Shown in pieces: positions 34,203 to 45,907 of a DNA stretch of 64,000 nt. How positions within the stretch are numbered: position 1 is the stretch's first letter; each line of letters opens with the position of its first letter. Source of the DNA: Planctomycetota bacterium. Its GTDB lineage: Bacteria > Planctomycetota > Phycisphaerae > Tepidisphaerales > Tepidisphaeraceae. The notes under the pieces are model-generated. The model was not told the DNA's origin. It searched no databases and was given only the letters and a program-made list of their open reading frames with translations. Where the stretch lies: positions 1 to 64,000 of the forward strand of contig JBCDCH010000016.1 of NCBI GenBank assembly GCA_039182125.1. The letters are read 5' to 3'. The translations under genes were made by a program, and so were the position numbers.

Positions 34203-35603
34203 TTAGGTCGTGGGTCGTTCGATCAACCCGCAGCGTCCGGGCGGTTGTCTATCCGGTGGCAGGGCAGCGAGCTTCTCGGCGTACTCGGTCAGGCGGTCGT
34301 CGACGAGGCCGCGTCTGACGAGCTCGCGCTCGGGGACTCGGCCCAGGTCGCCGGTATCGTCGCGCCAGCCTTCGACCGCCGCTGACAGCTCGGCGAGCTT
34401 GGCCGTGTGGGCCGGGTCGTCGGCGAGATTGCGGACCGCGTGCGGGTCGGCGTCGAGGTCGTACAACTCCTCGGCCGTCCGCAGCCTGAACCACACATCC
34501 GCCGGCGACTCGAGTGCCCCCTCGGCGAGCATGCGGCGCATGACCTGCGTCGTGGCCATGTACTCCATGTATTGGTTGCGCTGTCCACGAGCGATGTCGG
34601 GGAAGTCGTTGCGGAGGTAGAACCAACGGCCGTCGGTGCAGCCGCGCACGCAGTCGTACGCCTCGTCCATCCGGTCACGTCCGAAGAAGGCCAACGTCCG
34701 TGGCTCTCCGGCGAACACCGAGCGCCCGTCGCCCATCGGTCCGGCACCCGCGAGGTCGAGAATCGTCGCGGGGATGTCGACCATGGACACCGGCTTGTGT
34801 CGAATCGTGCCGGCTTCGATGCCGGGCCCGGCGGTGATCATCGGGACACGCAGGCCCGCCGGGTAGCACCATCGCTTTTCCCGCGCAAGACCTCGGCCGT
34901 GATCGGCGATGACCATCACGCACGTCGAGTCAGCCCGCCCGCTGGCTTCCAAAGCTTCGAGCACGCCGCCGACCTGTGCGTCGACGTACTCGAGATTGCG
35001 GTAGTGGCGAGCGATGTCGGTACGAACCTCCGGCGTGTCGGGCAGGTACGGCGGCACCGGTACGTCGCGCGGGTCGGGCACGAGCGGCCGGCCGTCTCCC
35101 GTCCAACCCGCCGGTCCCGGCCGATCGTCCGGCCCCGGCATCGACCACATCCCGCTCTCGTGCGTGCCGTTGAAGTTGATATACAGAAACGTCGGCCGGT
35201 CGTTGAGCGTGCCCGTGGCAAGACGCTGTTCCCAGCGTTGGTCGTCGTCACGCCAAGCCACACCGTCAGCGGTGGCAGGGTCGAGATTGAAGTCGGTCTT
35301 GGTCGGCCATGAGACGAAGTACCCGGCCTCACGCAAGCGCTGCGTGAACAACGGCGGGGATTTCCGCAGCGTCGAGCGCATGTGGTGCGTTCCGACGCGC
35401 TGCGGATATCGCCCGGTGATCAGCGACGACCGCGCCGGTGCGCAGACGGGGGCGGTGGAGAACAGGTTCATCCAACGACAGCCTCGTGCCGCGAGTGCGT
35501 CGAGGTTGGGCGTCCGCGCGACCGGATCGCCGCTGCATCCGAGCAGCAGGCCCGAGTCCTCGAGAACGATCAAAACGATGTGCGGCCGGTCGTGCGTCTC
35601 CAT
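34203..35603 (-). CDS. Type I sulfatase (arylsulfatase/heparan N-sulfatase-like)
   Basis: The ATG at 35603 (METHDRP...) opens directly at the IVLIVLEDSG metal-binding strand; the longer in-frame N-terminus is unsupported. The 466-aa enzyme has the formylglycine signature C54-A-P-A-R58 in PVCAPARSSLITGRYP (C-x-P-x-R type), the downstream FLYINFNGTHE segment and VMVIADHGRG, the usual D-H metal ligands. It hydrolyses sulfate esters or N-sulfates. Planctomycetes carry many sulfatases for sulfated polysaccharides. Unlike most, this one shows no signal peptide, so a cytoplasmic site is likely unless the start is wrong. Substrate unknown. Confidence 0.88.
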   Translation of the reverse strand: METHDRPHIVLIVLEDSGLLLGCSGDPVARTPNLDALAARGCRWMNLFSTAPVCAPARSSLITGRYPQRVGTHHMRSTLRKSPPLFTQRLREAGYFVSWPTKTDFNLDPATADGVAWRDDDQRWEQRLATGTLNDRPTFLYINFNGTHESGMWSMPGPDDRPGPAGWTGDGRPLVPDPRDVPVPPYLPDTPEVRTDIARHYRNLEYVDAQVGGVLEALEASGRADSTCVMVIADHGRGLAREKRWCYPAGLRVPMITAGPGIEAGTIRHKPVSMVDIPATILDLAGAGPMGDGRSVFAGEPRTLAFFGRDRMDEAYDCVRGCTDGRWFYLRNDFPDIARGQRNQYMEYMATTQVMRRMLAEGALESPADVWFRLRTAEELYDLDADPHAVRNLADDPAHTAKLAELSAAVEGWRDDTGDLGRVPERELVRRGLVDDRLTEYAEKLAALPPDRQPPGRCGLIERPTT

Positions 35604-35632
35604 GAGCAGCCGCCGATGGTAACGCCGGGTTC

Positions 35633-37339
35633 TTACCGGTGCGTCGCTTGTTCGGCCAAGACGTTGTGGACGTCCTGGATGCAAACCGATCCTTCACCAA
35701 CGGCGGACGCAACCCGCTTAACGGAGGCGTCGCGGATGTCTCCGACGGCGAACACGCCGGGCAGGCTTGTTTCGAGTGCGTGTGGCGGCCGGTTACCGGT
35801 GGGTGATGTGATGGCCGAGCCGGTCTTGATGAAGCCGCGGTCGTCCCGCTCGATGACGCCGTCGAGCCAGTCGCTGTTGGGCATGGCCCCGATCATCGGA
35901 AAGAGGTGTTGGATGTCGTGGGTGGTTGGTGTGTCGTCGCCGGTTTGCCAGGTGATGCGTTCGAGCCGGTCGTCGCCCTCGAGCCCGGTGACCCGCGTGT
36001 TGCAAAGCAGGTTGATTTTGTCGGATGCTTCGATGCGCTGGACGAGGTAGTCACTCATGGACGCGGCGAGTCCCTCGCGGCGGACGAGCATGTGAACGCA
36101 GCTCGCCCGTCCCGACAGGAACACGGCGGCTTGGCCGGCGGAGTTGCCGCCGCCGATCACGACGACCTTCTTGTCACGACACGCGTCGGCCTCGATGGCG
36201 GTCGCCGCGTAGTGAATGCCGTTGTTCTCGAACTTCTCGTAGTCTTGCAGATCCAGTGTCCGCCAGCGTGCCCCGCAAGCGATGACGATGGTGCGTGCCC
36301 GGACCGGTGCCCCTCGGTCGAGGTGCAACAGGTAGCCGCCGGCGTCGGATCGTTCCAAGCGCTCGGCCCGCCGCGGGACGAGCAGCGTCGCGCCGAACTT
36401 CTGGGCTTGGTGTTCCGCACGCGCGGCCAGTTCCCACCCGCTCACGCCGGTGGGAAAGCCGAGGTAGTTCTCGATCCGGCTGCTCGTTCCCGCCTGCCCG
36501 CCGGGTGCTTCACCCTCAATCACGAGCGTTCGCAAACCTTCGCTCGCGGCGTACACCGACGCGGCCAGTCCGGCCGGACCCGCGCCGACAACCGCGACGT
36601 CGTACGTCAACCCCGGCTCGGGCGATTCGGTCAGGCCGAGGCATTCGCCGACCTGCGCGATGCTCGGACGCGAGAGGGTGTGCGTCTCGGAGCAGACGAG
36701 GACCGGCAACGCCGCGTCGGTCATGTCGCGCTCGGCCAGCACCTCGTTGGCCTCGGCCTTGGTGTCCGCGTCATCGATGTGGAGGACGCGTAGCGGATAG
36801 CCGTTACGGCGAAGAAAACGCTCGAGCCGCAGCGTTTCGCCGGCACCGCGTAATCCGATGAGCAACACGCCGCCCTGTGCGTTGTCGATCAGGCCTAGCC
36901 GACGCAGGATGAACGCCCGCAGCACCACGTCGCCCACGTCGGGCTCGGCGGACATGAGCCGGGCGAACACCTGCCGTGGCACGCGTAGCACTTGGCCCGG
37001 TTGGCCGTCGTCGGTCGCGAGCCGGCCGCTCACGAGAATCTTGCGACCGCTGAACAGGTCGAGTTCGCCGGTGAAACCGTGCTCGCGATGCACGTGGATC
37101 ACCGTCGGCGTGCCGTCTTCATCGCAGACGCCATCGTCGTAGATCTCGACCCGGCCGCGTAGCACGATGAAGAAGTCGACCTTCGTTTCGCCACGCTGGA
37201 AGATGACGGTGCCGCTCGGGAGCGTTTCGACCTCGCCGAACCTGGCGGCGCGGGCGACCTGATCGTCGGTCAGTCGCGGAAACGCTTTGCCATCGTCGCG
37301 GGTTGCGTGAATCGCGGGCTCGGATGCGTTGGTGTTCAC
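35633..37339 (-). CDS. cNMP-binding domain plus thioredoxin-reductase-like FAD/NAD(P) oxidoreductase
   Basis: This 568-aa fusion has an N-terminal Crp-type cyclic-nucleotide-binding fold (about residues 25-140; VIFQRGETKVDFFIVLRGRV), a short thioredoxin-like linker domain, and a TrxR-type flavoprotein from about residue 248 with VAVVGAGPAGLAASVYAASEG (FAD), GGQAGTSSRIENYLGFP, KKVVVIGGGNSAGQAAVFL (NADPH) and the terminal GVFAVGDIRDASVKRVASAVGEG. The redox CxxC of true thioredoxin reductases is absent: the equivalent position reads HYAATAIEA. It therefore uses another electron acceptor or another Cys. The cNMP domain may gate activity. Confidence 0.85.
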   Translation of the reverse strand: MNTNASEPAIHATRDDGKAFPRLTDDQVARAARFGEVETLPSGTVIFQRGETKVDFFIVLRGRVEIYDDGVCDEDGTPTVIHVHREHGFTGELDLFSGRKILVSGRLATDDGQPGQVLRVPRQVFARLMSAEPDVGDVVLRAFILRRLGLIDNAQGGVLLIGLRGAGETLRLERFLRRNGYPLRVLHIDDADTKAEANEVLAERDMTDAALPVLVCSETHTLSRPSIAQVGECLGLTESPEPGLTYDVAVVGAGPAGLAASVYAASEGLRTLVIEGEAPGGQAGTSSRIENYLGFPTGVSGWELAARAEHQAQKFGATLLVPRRAERLERSDAGGYLLHLDRGAPVRARTIVIACGARWRTLDLQDYEKFENNGIHYAATAIEADACRDKKVVVIGGGNSAGQAAVFLSGRASCVHMLVRREGLAASMSDYLVQRIEASDKINLLCNTRVTGLEGDDRLERITWQTGDDTPTTHDIQHLFPMIGAMPNSDWLDGVIERDDRGFIKTGSAITSPTGNRPPHALETSLPGVFAVGDIRDASVKRVASAVGEGSVCIQDVHNVLAEQATHR

Positions 37340-37360
37340 GGTGCGGAGCGTATGGCCCGA

Positions 37361-40210
37361 TCAGTCCGGCGCGAACCCGCGACGCATGGCGTTTTCGGTC
37401 GTGACGCGCGGCACGACGAACTGCTTGAGATAATCGCGGCCACCGGCCTTGGTGCCGAGCCCGCTGCTGCCGAAGCCGCCGAAAGGTTGGCGGGCGACGA
37501 GTGCGCCGGTGATGCCGCGATTGAGATAGAGATTGCCGACGGCGAAGCGCTCGGCGGCGACGGTGAGATGCTCGGGCGTTCGGCTGAACACGCCGCCGGT
37601 GAGGCGATAGGGCACGTCCAACGCGAGTCGCAAGGCGTGGTCGAAGTCGTCGACACGGATCACCGCGAGCACCGGACCGAATATCTCGTCGGTGAGGATC
37701 GGATGATCGGCGGGAAGGTCGGTGAAGATGTGTGGGCCGACGACGTTGTCACCATCGGTGTCGATGGCAAGCGCGCAGTGATCACGGCCGAGGTTGATGT
37801 AGCGCCGTGCCTTGGCGGCGGCGTCGGTGTCGATCATCGGGCCTACGTCGGTGCCGGGATCACGTGGGTCGCCGACGATGAGTGACCGGGTTGATTCGAT
37901 GAGCCGTTCGAGGAATGGCTCGTACGCATCCCCCACGACGATCGCCCGGCTGCACGCGCTGCACTTTTGCCCCTGAAAGCCGAACGCCGAATCGCGGACG
38001 CCGACAACGGCTTCGTCGAGATCGGCCGAGGCGTCGACGATCAGCGCGTTCTTCCCGCCGGTCTCGCAGACGACGTGACGGGCCAGCGCACCGGCCGGCG
38101 GGTGCTCGACGGCGGCGCGGAGGATGTCGCGGCCGACCTCGGCACTGCCGGTGAACGCGACCATGTCCACCCGTGGGTGTCGGGCGAGGGCGGCACCCAC
38201 GGTTTCGCCAGCGCCGGGGGCAAGGTGCAACACGTCACGCGGCACACCCGCCTCCCAAAGCAGCTCGCACATCACCGCCGCGATGCATGGTGTTTGCTCG
38301 GCGGGTTTGACGATGACCGTGTTGCCGGTGACCAGCGCGGCCACCGTCATGCCGCAGGTGATCGCGAGCGGAAAGTTCCACGGGCTGATGACGGCGACGA
38401 AGCCGCGCGGCTCGTGGGTCAGCTCGTTGATCTCCCCGGTGAAGCTCGGTAGGCGCTCTCGCTTGAACAGGGCGGTGGCTTCCGCCGCGTAGAATTCGCA
38501 GAAGTCGATCGCCTCGCAGACTTCCGCGTCGGCGTCGTGCCAACCCTTGTGATTCTCGGCGATGATCGCGGCGGCGAGTTGGTCGCGGCGCTGACGCATC
38601 GTCGCAGCTGCTTCGTGGAGGCACTTTGCCCGCTCCGCCACGGGACACTCGCGCCAATCGGCGGAGGATCGGGCGGCGGTGCCGACGATCTCGTCGACCT
38701 CGCGAACGTTCGTCGGCGGACTTGGGGAGTCTGTCCGGTTGGCGGCTTGAGCGAAAGCCTCGCGTTGTCGCTCGTCGGCGAAGTCACGGGGCGGCTCGTT
38801 GGTGAAACCGACTTGCTCGGGCGTCTTGCCGGACCGCGAGGCTTCCGGTGCGGCGAGCAGGGCGTCGATATCGGCGCCTTTCGCGTTGCTCGCGAGAAGC
38901 CAACTCTCGTTGCTCGTGTTCTCCAACAGCCGTCGAACCAGATATGCCATGCCGGGGATCAGTTCGCCGACCGGGACATACTCTCTCACCCGCAAGCCGC
39001 GCTCGACGGCGGCGGCTTTCAGGCTGTCGGCCATGCCGTGGAGCATCTGCAACTCGATCGCCTCGCTCGGCAGGTCGACTGTTTCGAGTTTGGCTAGCGC
39101 CGCCGCGATGGAGCGGACGTTGTGGCTGCCGAGCGCGAGCCTGATTCCGCCCTCACTGCCGCGCGGTGTTGCGTCGAGCAAGGCGACACTCATCCGCTCA
39201 AAGCACGCGTCGGTGTCCGGCTTCTCCGACCACACCGGGATCGGCCAACCCATCTGTTGGGCGTGGATCGTTTCGTAGTCCCAGTATGCGCCCTTGACCA
39301 GACGCACGGTGATTTGTCGGCCGATCCTCTTGGTCCAGTCGATGAGCTTCGCCGCGTCATCGTCACCGCTGCGCAGATAGGCCTGCAGCGCGATGCCGGC
39401 CTCGAAGTCGACCGCCTCGCAGCATCGTTGAAACAGGGCGATCGTCAGGTCCTTGGTCGCGTGGCTCTCCATGTCGAAGTTGACGAACACCCCACGCCGG
39501 CTCGCCGATTCGAGCACGGGAACCAGCCGCTCCATGCACCGGTCGATGCAGCCGTCGAAGTCGATCGGGTCGAGCTTTGCGACGAGGCTCGACGCCTTGA
39601 CGCTGACATTGACCCGCGGGATCGTGCCGAGGTGATCGCGTTCGAGCAGCGGCTGATCGGGCCAATCGCCGACCGCGCTGGGCAAGCCTTCGATCAGGTC
39701 GAGGTAACGTTGCTGATACACGTCGGCTTCGGCATCGGAGATGCACGCCTCGCCGAGCAGGTCGACGCTGAACGCGAGCTTGCGATCCCAGAGCTTGCGG
39801 AGTTTCGGTAGCGCGTCGGCCGCGTCGGTGCCGGCGATGAACGTCGACGCCATCTGCTCGATCCGACCGGTGACCGTCTTGACGAACGTGCCCTGCGCGA
39901 GTCCGCCGGCCGCCATGCCAAGCCCGAGCCCCGGCGGCAGCTTTACGCCCGGCTGGCTCAGATAATCGGTCAGGTGCCGATGCACCGCGTCCTTGTTACG
40001 TAGGTTGGGGAAGACGTCGACGAAACGGAAGAGCTGGGTCTTGAACGCCGGGTCCTTCATCGACCAGGCCATCAGCTTGTCGTTCCAGAACTTGCCCGAA
40101 AGAAAGGATGATTCGTGAGCGCGGGCTCGTTCGAGCAACTCGCGGCCGATGGCGTGGATGCGGTCGGACGGTGCGGAGGTGTCACGACCGAACCAGTTGA
40201 GCAACGCCAT
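37361..40210 (-). CDS. putA: Bifunctional proline dehydrogenase / P5C dehydrogenase
   Basis: The ATG at 40210 (MALLNWFGRD) gives 949 aa; the longer open frame upstream is unrelated to the family. The N-terminal half is the FAD-dependent proline dehydrogenase barrel (VNVSVKASSLVAKLDP, FVNFDMESHATKDLT, VRLVKGAYWDYE, LGSHNVRS, EYVPVGELIPGMAYLVRRLLENTSNES written in overlapping pieces), and the C-terminal half is an aldehyde dehydrogenase that oxidises glutamate semialdehyde (ISPWNFPLAI, AFTGSAEVG, CETGGKNALIV, and nucleophile Cys in GQKCSACSR). It lacks the ribbon-helix-helix DNA-binding domain of enteric PutA, so it is not autoregulatory. Together the halves convert proline to glutamate. Confidence 0.95.
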   Translation of the reverse strand: MALLNWFGRDTSAPSDRIHAIGRELLERARAHESSFLSGKFWNDKLMAWSMKDPAFKTQLFRFVDVFPNLRNKDAVHRHLTDYLSQPGVKLPPGLGLGMAAGGLAQGTFVKTVTGRIEQMASTFIAGTDAADALPKLRKLWDRKLAFSVDLLGEACISDAEADVYQQRYLDLIEGLPSAVGDWPDQPLLERDHLGTIPRVNVSVKASSLVAKLDPIDFDGCIDRCMERLVPVLESASRRGVFVNFDMESHATKDLTIALFQRCCEAVDFEAGIALQAYLRSGDDDAAKLIDWTKRIGRQITVRLVKGAYWDYETIHAQQMGWPIPVWSEKPDTDACFERMSVALLDATPRGSEGGIRLALGSHNVRSIAAALAKLETVDLPSEAIELQMLHGMADSLKAAAVERGLRVREYVPVGELIPGMAYLVRRLLENTSNESWLLASNAKGADIDALLAAPEASRSGKTPEQVGFTNEPPRDFADERQREAFAQAANRTDSPSPPTNVREVDEIVGTAARSSADWRECPVAERAKCLHEAAATMRQRRDQLAAAIIAENHKGWHDADAEVCEAIDFCEFYAAEATALFKRERLPSFTGEINELTHEPRGFVAVISPWNFPLAITCGMTVAALVTGNTVIVKPAEQTPCIAAVMCELLWEAGVPRDVLHLAPGAGETVGAALARHPRVDMVAFTGSAEVGRDILRAAVEHPPAGALARHVVCETGGKNALIVDASADLDEAVVGVRDSAFGFQGQKCSACSRAIVVGDAYEPFLERLIESTRSLIVGDPRDPGTDVGPMIDTDAAAKARRYINLGRDHCALAIDTDGDNVVGPHIFTDLPADHPILTDEIFGPVLAVIRVDDFDHALRLALDVPYRLTGGVFSRTPEHLTVAAERFAVGNLYLNRGITGALVARQPFGGFGSSGLGTKAGGRDYLKQFVVPRVTTENAMRRGFAPD

Positions 40211-40253
40211 GTCATGAAGTGTAACTGGGCCTCGACGTTTTGCCGACGTACGT

Positions 40254-41123
40254 TTACTGGAACAGACGCCGCAGGACATCGGCGGCGAACGTTGCTTCGG
40301 CCGAGCGGGGACGCGTCTTGGGCCAAGCGAGCGCGATCTCACGGCGGGGCTTGTCGCGGGCGATCTCAACGAAGCGAACACCGTCGCCCTCGGCACACAT
40401 GTCCGGCACCAACGCATGACCGAAGCCGAGCCGAACCAAGCCGATAACCGTGGAGATCTGCGTGCTGCGGCAGATGACATGCGAGCCGATGTCGCGGTTG
40501 GTGCAGTAGTCGGAGATTTGCTGGCCGAGGCAATGCACGTCGTCGAGCACGACGGCCGGCTCGTTCTTGAGTTGGTGCAGCGTCACGTGCTTTCGCTTAG
40601 CCAGGCGGTGTCCGGCGGGCAGCGCGACCAGAAGCGGCTCGTTGCCGATGACCTCGATCTCCAGCCGGTCGTGCCGGACGGGTGTGCTGAGGATGGCGAA
40701 GTCGAGCGTGCCACCGGCGACGTCGGCCACGAGGTGCTGCGTGAGATTTTCGTGGAGGCGGATGGGCAGTTGCCGGAACCGACCGCGGGTGCCGCGCACG
40801 AGCTTGGGCAGCAACGGGGCCATGGTCGGGATCGCGCCGGCGGCCAGTGAGAGCGGTCGCTGGCCGACCTCGCAACGCACCGAGTCCGCGACCGTATCGA
40901 CGTCGGCCAGGATGGCCCGGGCCCTGGGCAGCAGCGCTTCGCCGGCGGGCGTGAGCACGGCCCCGAGGCTTGATCGCTCGAAGAGCCGTTGGCCCAACTC
41001 ATTCTCGAGCTTTTTGATCTGCTTGCTCAGGCTGGGTTGCGTGACGTGGGCCGACCGGGCGGCTTCGCGCATGCCGCCACGCTCGGCGACGGCGAGAAAG
41101 TAGCGCAGTTGGTGAATTTCCAT
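40254..41123 (-). CDS. oxyR: LysR-type peroxide sensor OxyR
   Basis: The ATG at 41123 (MEIHQLRYFL) gives 289 aa with a LysR winged helix at residues 1-60 (SAHVTQPSLSKQIKKLE). In the sensor domain VHCLGQQISDYC contains C198 and C207, the same nine-residue spacing and almost the same numbering as the redox pair C199/C208 of E. coli OxyR. It lies divergently next to katG, a classic OxyR target. Hydrogen peroxide would form the C198-C207 disulfide and activate katG. Confidence 0.92.
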   Translation of the reverse strand: MEIHQLRYFLAVAERGGMREAARSAHVTQPSLSKQIKKLENELGQRLFERSSLGAVLTPAGEALLPRARAILADVDTVADSVRCEVGQRPLSLAAGAIPTMAPLLPKLVRGTRGRFRQLPIRLHENLTQHLVADVAGGTLDFAILSTPVRHDRLEIEVIGNEPLLVALPAGHRLAKRKHVTLHQLKNEPAVVLDDVHCLGQQISDYCTNRDIGSHVICRSTQISTVIGLVRLGFGHALVPDMCAEGDGVRFVEIARDKPRREIALAWPKTRPRSAEATFAADVLRRLFQ

Positions 41124-43453
<2,330 letters not shown>

Positions 43454-43467
43454 CGGGGCGTTGCGGT

Positions 43468-43950
43468 ATGCTGGCGATCATGCCGGACATGCTCGTGAAA
43501 CTGCTCGAACTCCCGCCGGTCCCGGTGATTGATGGCGTGACCATCCGTCGGCCACGAGCGTATGAGCGGTCAGCGGTGGCCCGGTTCGTCAACGCGTTCG
43601 GCGGCGGGTGGGCCGACGAATTTGATACCGGCTTCGGACACTTCCCGCCGAGCGTTTTCATCGCCACGATCGGCGGCACGCCCGGTGCGAAGACGGCCGA
43701 GATCGTCGGCTTCGCCGCATACGACTGCACCGCCCGAGGTTTCTTCGGTCCCACCGGCGTGAGCGAGTCACAACGCGGTCGGGGCGTCGGTAAAGCGCTG
43801 CTCATCGCCGCCCTGCACGCGATGCGCGAAGTGGGATACGTCTACGCGATCATCGGCGGTGTCGGGCCGGCGGACTTCTACGCCAAGACGGTCGGCGCGG
43901 TGATTATCGACGACGGCCCGGGGCTGTACTCCGATTTGCTCAAACCGTGA
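43468..43950 (+). CDS. GNAT family N-acetyltransferase
   Basis: The 160-aa protein (ATG 43468; ATG 43480 equally possible) has the GNAT core: VGFAAYDCTARGFFGPTGV (beta strands 4-5 region), followed by ESQRGRGVGKALLIAAL, the acetyl-CoA pyrophosphate loop (R/Q-x-x-G-x-G/A), and a C-terminal YVYAIIGGVGPADFYAKTVGA strand-helix. It lies 15 bp after katG on the same strand and may share its transcript. Substrate unknown. Confidence 0.85.
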   Translation: MLAIMPDMLVKLLELPPVPVIDGVTIRRPRAYERSAVARFVNAFGGGWADEFDTGFGHFPPSVFIATIGGTPGAKTAEIVGFAAYDCTARGFFGPTGVSESQRGRGVGKALLIAALHAMREVGYVYAIIGGVGPADFYAKTVGAVIIDDGPGLYSDLLKP

Positions 43951-43962
43951 TACCTTGCGGGG

Positions 43963-45867
43963 ATGTCTCGTCCCTTCGCGCCCGCGACGCCGTTGATCGC
44001 ACACAATCCGTACTTCTCGGTGTGGAGCTTCGCCGAGCTGCCACACGCGGAGCCGACGGTACATTGGACCGGTCGTCCACACCCGGTGTCGGTGTGCGTC
44101 CGCGTCGATGGCCAGACGTACCGCATCGTGGGTTCGATGCCCTTCAACGGTGTGCCCGTCGAGATTGGCCAGACCAGGGTCAGCGCAACGGCGACGACCT
44201 TCGTTTGCGACGCCGGTCCGTTGGCGGTGGAGCTGACGTTCTGCAGCCCGTTGATTCCGAACGACATCGATTCGCTCGGCCGGGCGGCGTCGGTGATCGA
44301 GTGCAAGGTGCGTTGCCGGGACGGCCAGCCGCGCCGAGTGGAAGTGCTGGTCGTCATCTCGCCGTTGCTGGCGGTCAACAGTGGCGAGGAGCACGTGGCC
44401 CTCGACGAAAGCCACGCGACCGATGCGCTGCCGTTCGTCACCGCCCGGCATGTCGAACAGCCGATCCTGGCCAAGGACGGCGACGACCTGCGGATCGACT
44501 GGGGTTCGCTGATCTTCGCGATGCGCGAGGCGACCGCCGTCGTCGCGGCCAACGAATGGCCCACGATCAACCACTGGCCCAAGGACGCCAAGCTGACCGG
44601 CGGCGTCGCCGGACGCGACGCGTTGGGCAGCAGCCTCGCTGCCGAGCGGCATCTCGATGTCGGTGGCGAATCGGTCTCGGTCGAGGCGATCGTGGCGTAC
44701 GACGAGGAGTTCGCCGCCGAGTACATGGGCCGGCACCTGCGACCGGTGGGGCGGTCTGACGACGACACGCCGGCGACGATCCTTTCGCGTGTCACGCGTG
44801 ACGGTGCGGCCGAGGTGGACGAGCGTGTCGACTCCGAGGCCCGCGCGATCGGCGGTGATGAGTTCGCGCTGTTGTGCAACCTCGCATACCGCCAGTGCCT
44901 CGCCGCCCACGGCACCGTGCGCGACACCAACGGCAATCTGCTCATGTTCAGCAAGGAGAACTACTCCAACGGGAGCATGGGTACGGTCGATGTGACCTAT
45001 CCGGGCTCGCCGTTCTTCCTGCACTTCAACCCCGAGCTGCTCGAAGCCCAGATCCGTCCGGTGCTCGACTACGCCGCCAGCGATGCCTGGCCCCACGACT
45101 TCGCGCCCCACGACGTCGGGCGCTACCCGAAGGCCAACGGTCAGTTCTACGCCGGCGGACCATCGGGCATCGAAGATCAGATGCCCGTCGAGGAGTGCGC
45201 GAACCTGTTGATCCTCGCTGCGGCACTGCGGAAGAAGGGCGCCGCCGCCGAGCTTCTTGCCGGGCACGACGCGCTACTGAATCAATGGGCCGATTACCTC
45301 GAAGCCAACGGGCTCGACCCGGAACTGCAGCTTTGTACCGACGACTTCGCCGGCCATATGCCGCGCAACGTCAATCTCGCGTTCAAGGCGATCGTCGCGC
45401 TGGGTGCGTGGGGACGCAACGACGTTGCAAAGTCGATGGCCGACCGCGCCTTGGCGATGGCCGACGACGGCAATTGGCTACGCCTCGCTTACGACGCGGT
45501 GGGCAGCTGGTCGCTTAAGTACAATCTCGCGTGGCAGAAGTACTTCGGCCTCGAACTCGTTCCCGACGCGATCGTCCGACGGGAGCTGGAGCACTACGTG
45601 GACATGGCGTTGCCGTTCGGCACGCCGCTCGACAGTCGCCGACCCTACACGAAGCTCGACTGGGAGGTTTGGGTCGCCGCGATGGCGCTGCCGGACCGTG
45701 ATCTCTTCGATCGGCTCATGCGGCCGATCTACCACTGGCTTCGTCATGCCCCGACGCACAACCCGATGACGGATTTCTACTGGTGCCACACCGGTCAGCA
45801 GGCCGGCTTCCAGGCTCGTAGCGTCGTGGGCGGGGTGTTCATGCCGCAGTTGCTCGGCGGGACTTAA
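43963..45867 (+). CDS. Glutaminase A-like protein (DUF5127/DUF4965/DUF1793)
   Basis: This 634-aa protein has an N-terminal beta-sandwich opening PLIAHNPYFSVWSFAE, typical of the DUF4964/DUF5127 part of GtaA-like proteins, and an (alpha/alpha)-barrel C-terminal half with LMFSKENYSNGSMGTVDVTYP, DFAPHDVGRYPKANGQ, DFAGHMPRNVNLAFKAIVALG and YTKLDWEVWVAAMAL. Fungal GtaA members are secreted; this copy lacks a signal peptide. Many bacterial members are now viewed as glycosidase-like, so glutaminase activity is uncertain. Starts 12 bp after the GNAT gene. Confidence 0.75.
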   Translation: MSRPFAPATPLIAHNPYFSVWSFAELPHAEPTVHWTGRPHPVSVCVRVDGQTYRIVGSMPFNGVPVEIGQTRVSATATTFVCDAGPLAVELTFCSPLIPNDIDSLGRAASVIECKVRCRDGQPRRVEVLVVISPLLAVNSGEEHVALDESHATDALPFVTARHVEQPILAKDGDDLRIDWGSLIFAMREATAVVAANEWPTINHWPKDAKLTGGVAGRDALGSSLAAERHLDVGGESVSVEAIVAYDEEFAAEYMGRHLRPVGRSDDDTPATILSRVTRDGAAEVDERVDSEARAIGGDEFALLCNLAYRQCLAAHGTVRDTNGNLLMFSKENYSNGSMGTVDVTYPGSPFFLHFNPELLEAQIRPVLDYAASDAWPHDFAPHDVGRYPKANGQFYAGGPSGIEDQMPVEECANLLILAAALRKKGAAAELLAGHDALLNQWADYLEANGLDPELQLCTDDFAGHMPRNVNLAFKAIVALGAWGRNDVAKSMADRALAMADDGNWLRLAYDAVGSWSLKYNLAWQKYFGLELVPDAIVRRELEHYVDMALPFGTPLDSRRPYTKLDWEVWVAAMALPDRDLFDRLMRPIYHWLRHAPTHNPMTDFYWCHTGQQAGFQARSVVGGVFMPQLLGGT

Positions 45868-45907
45868 CGTTGCGTTGGCTCAATGTGTGGCGTAATATCG
45901 CATCCGA

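Noticed and set aside
40211-40480. Extended N-terminus of PutA
   Set aside because: The extra 90 residues overlap oxyR on the same strand in another frame and are Arg/Ser/Pro-rich shadow sequence.
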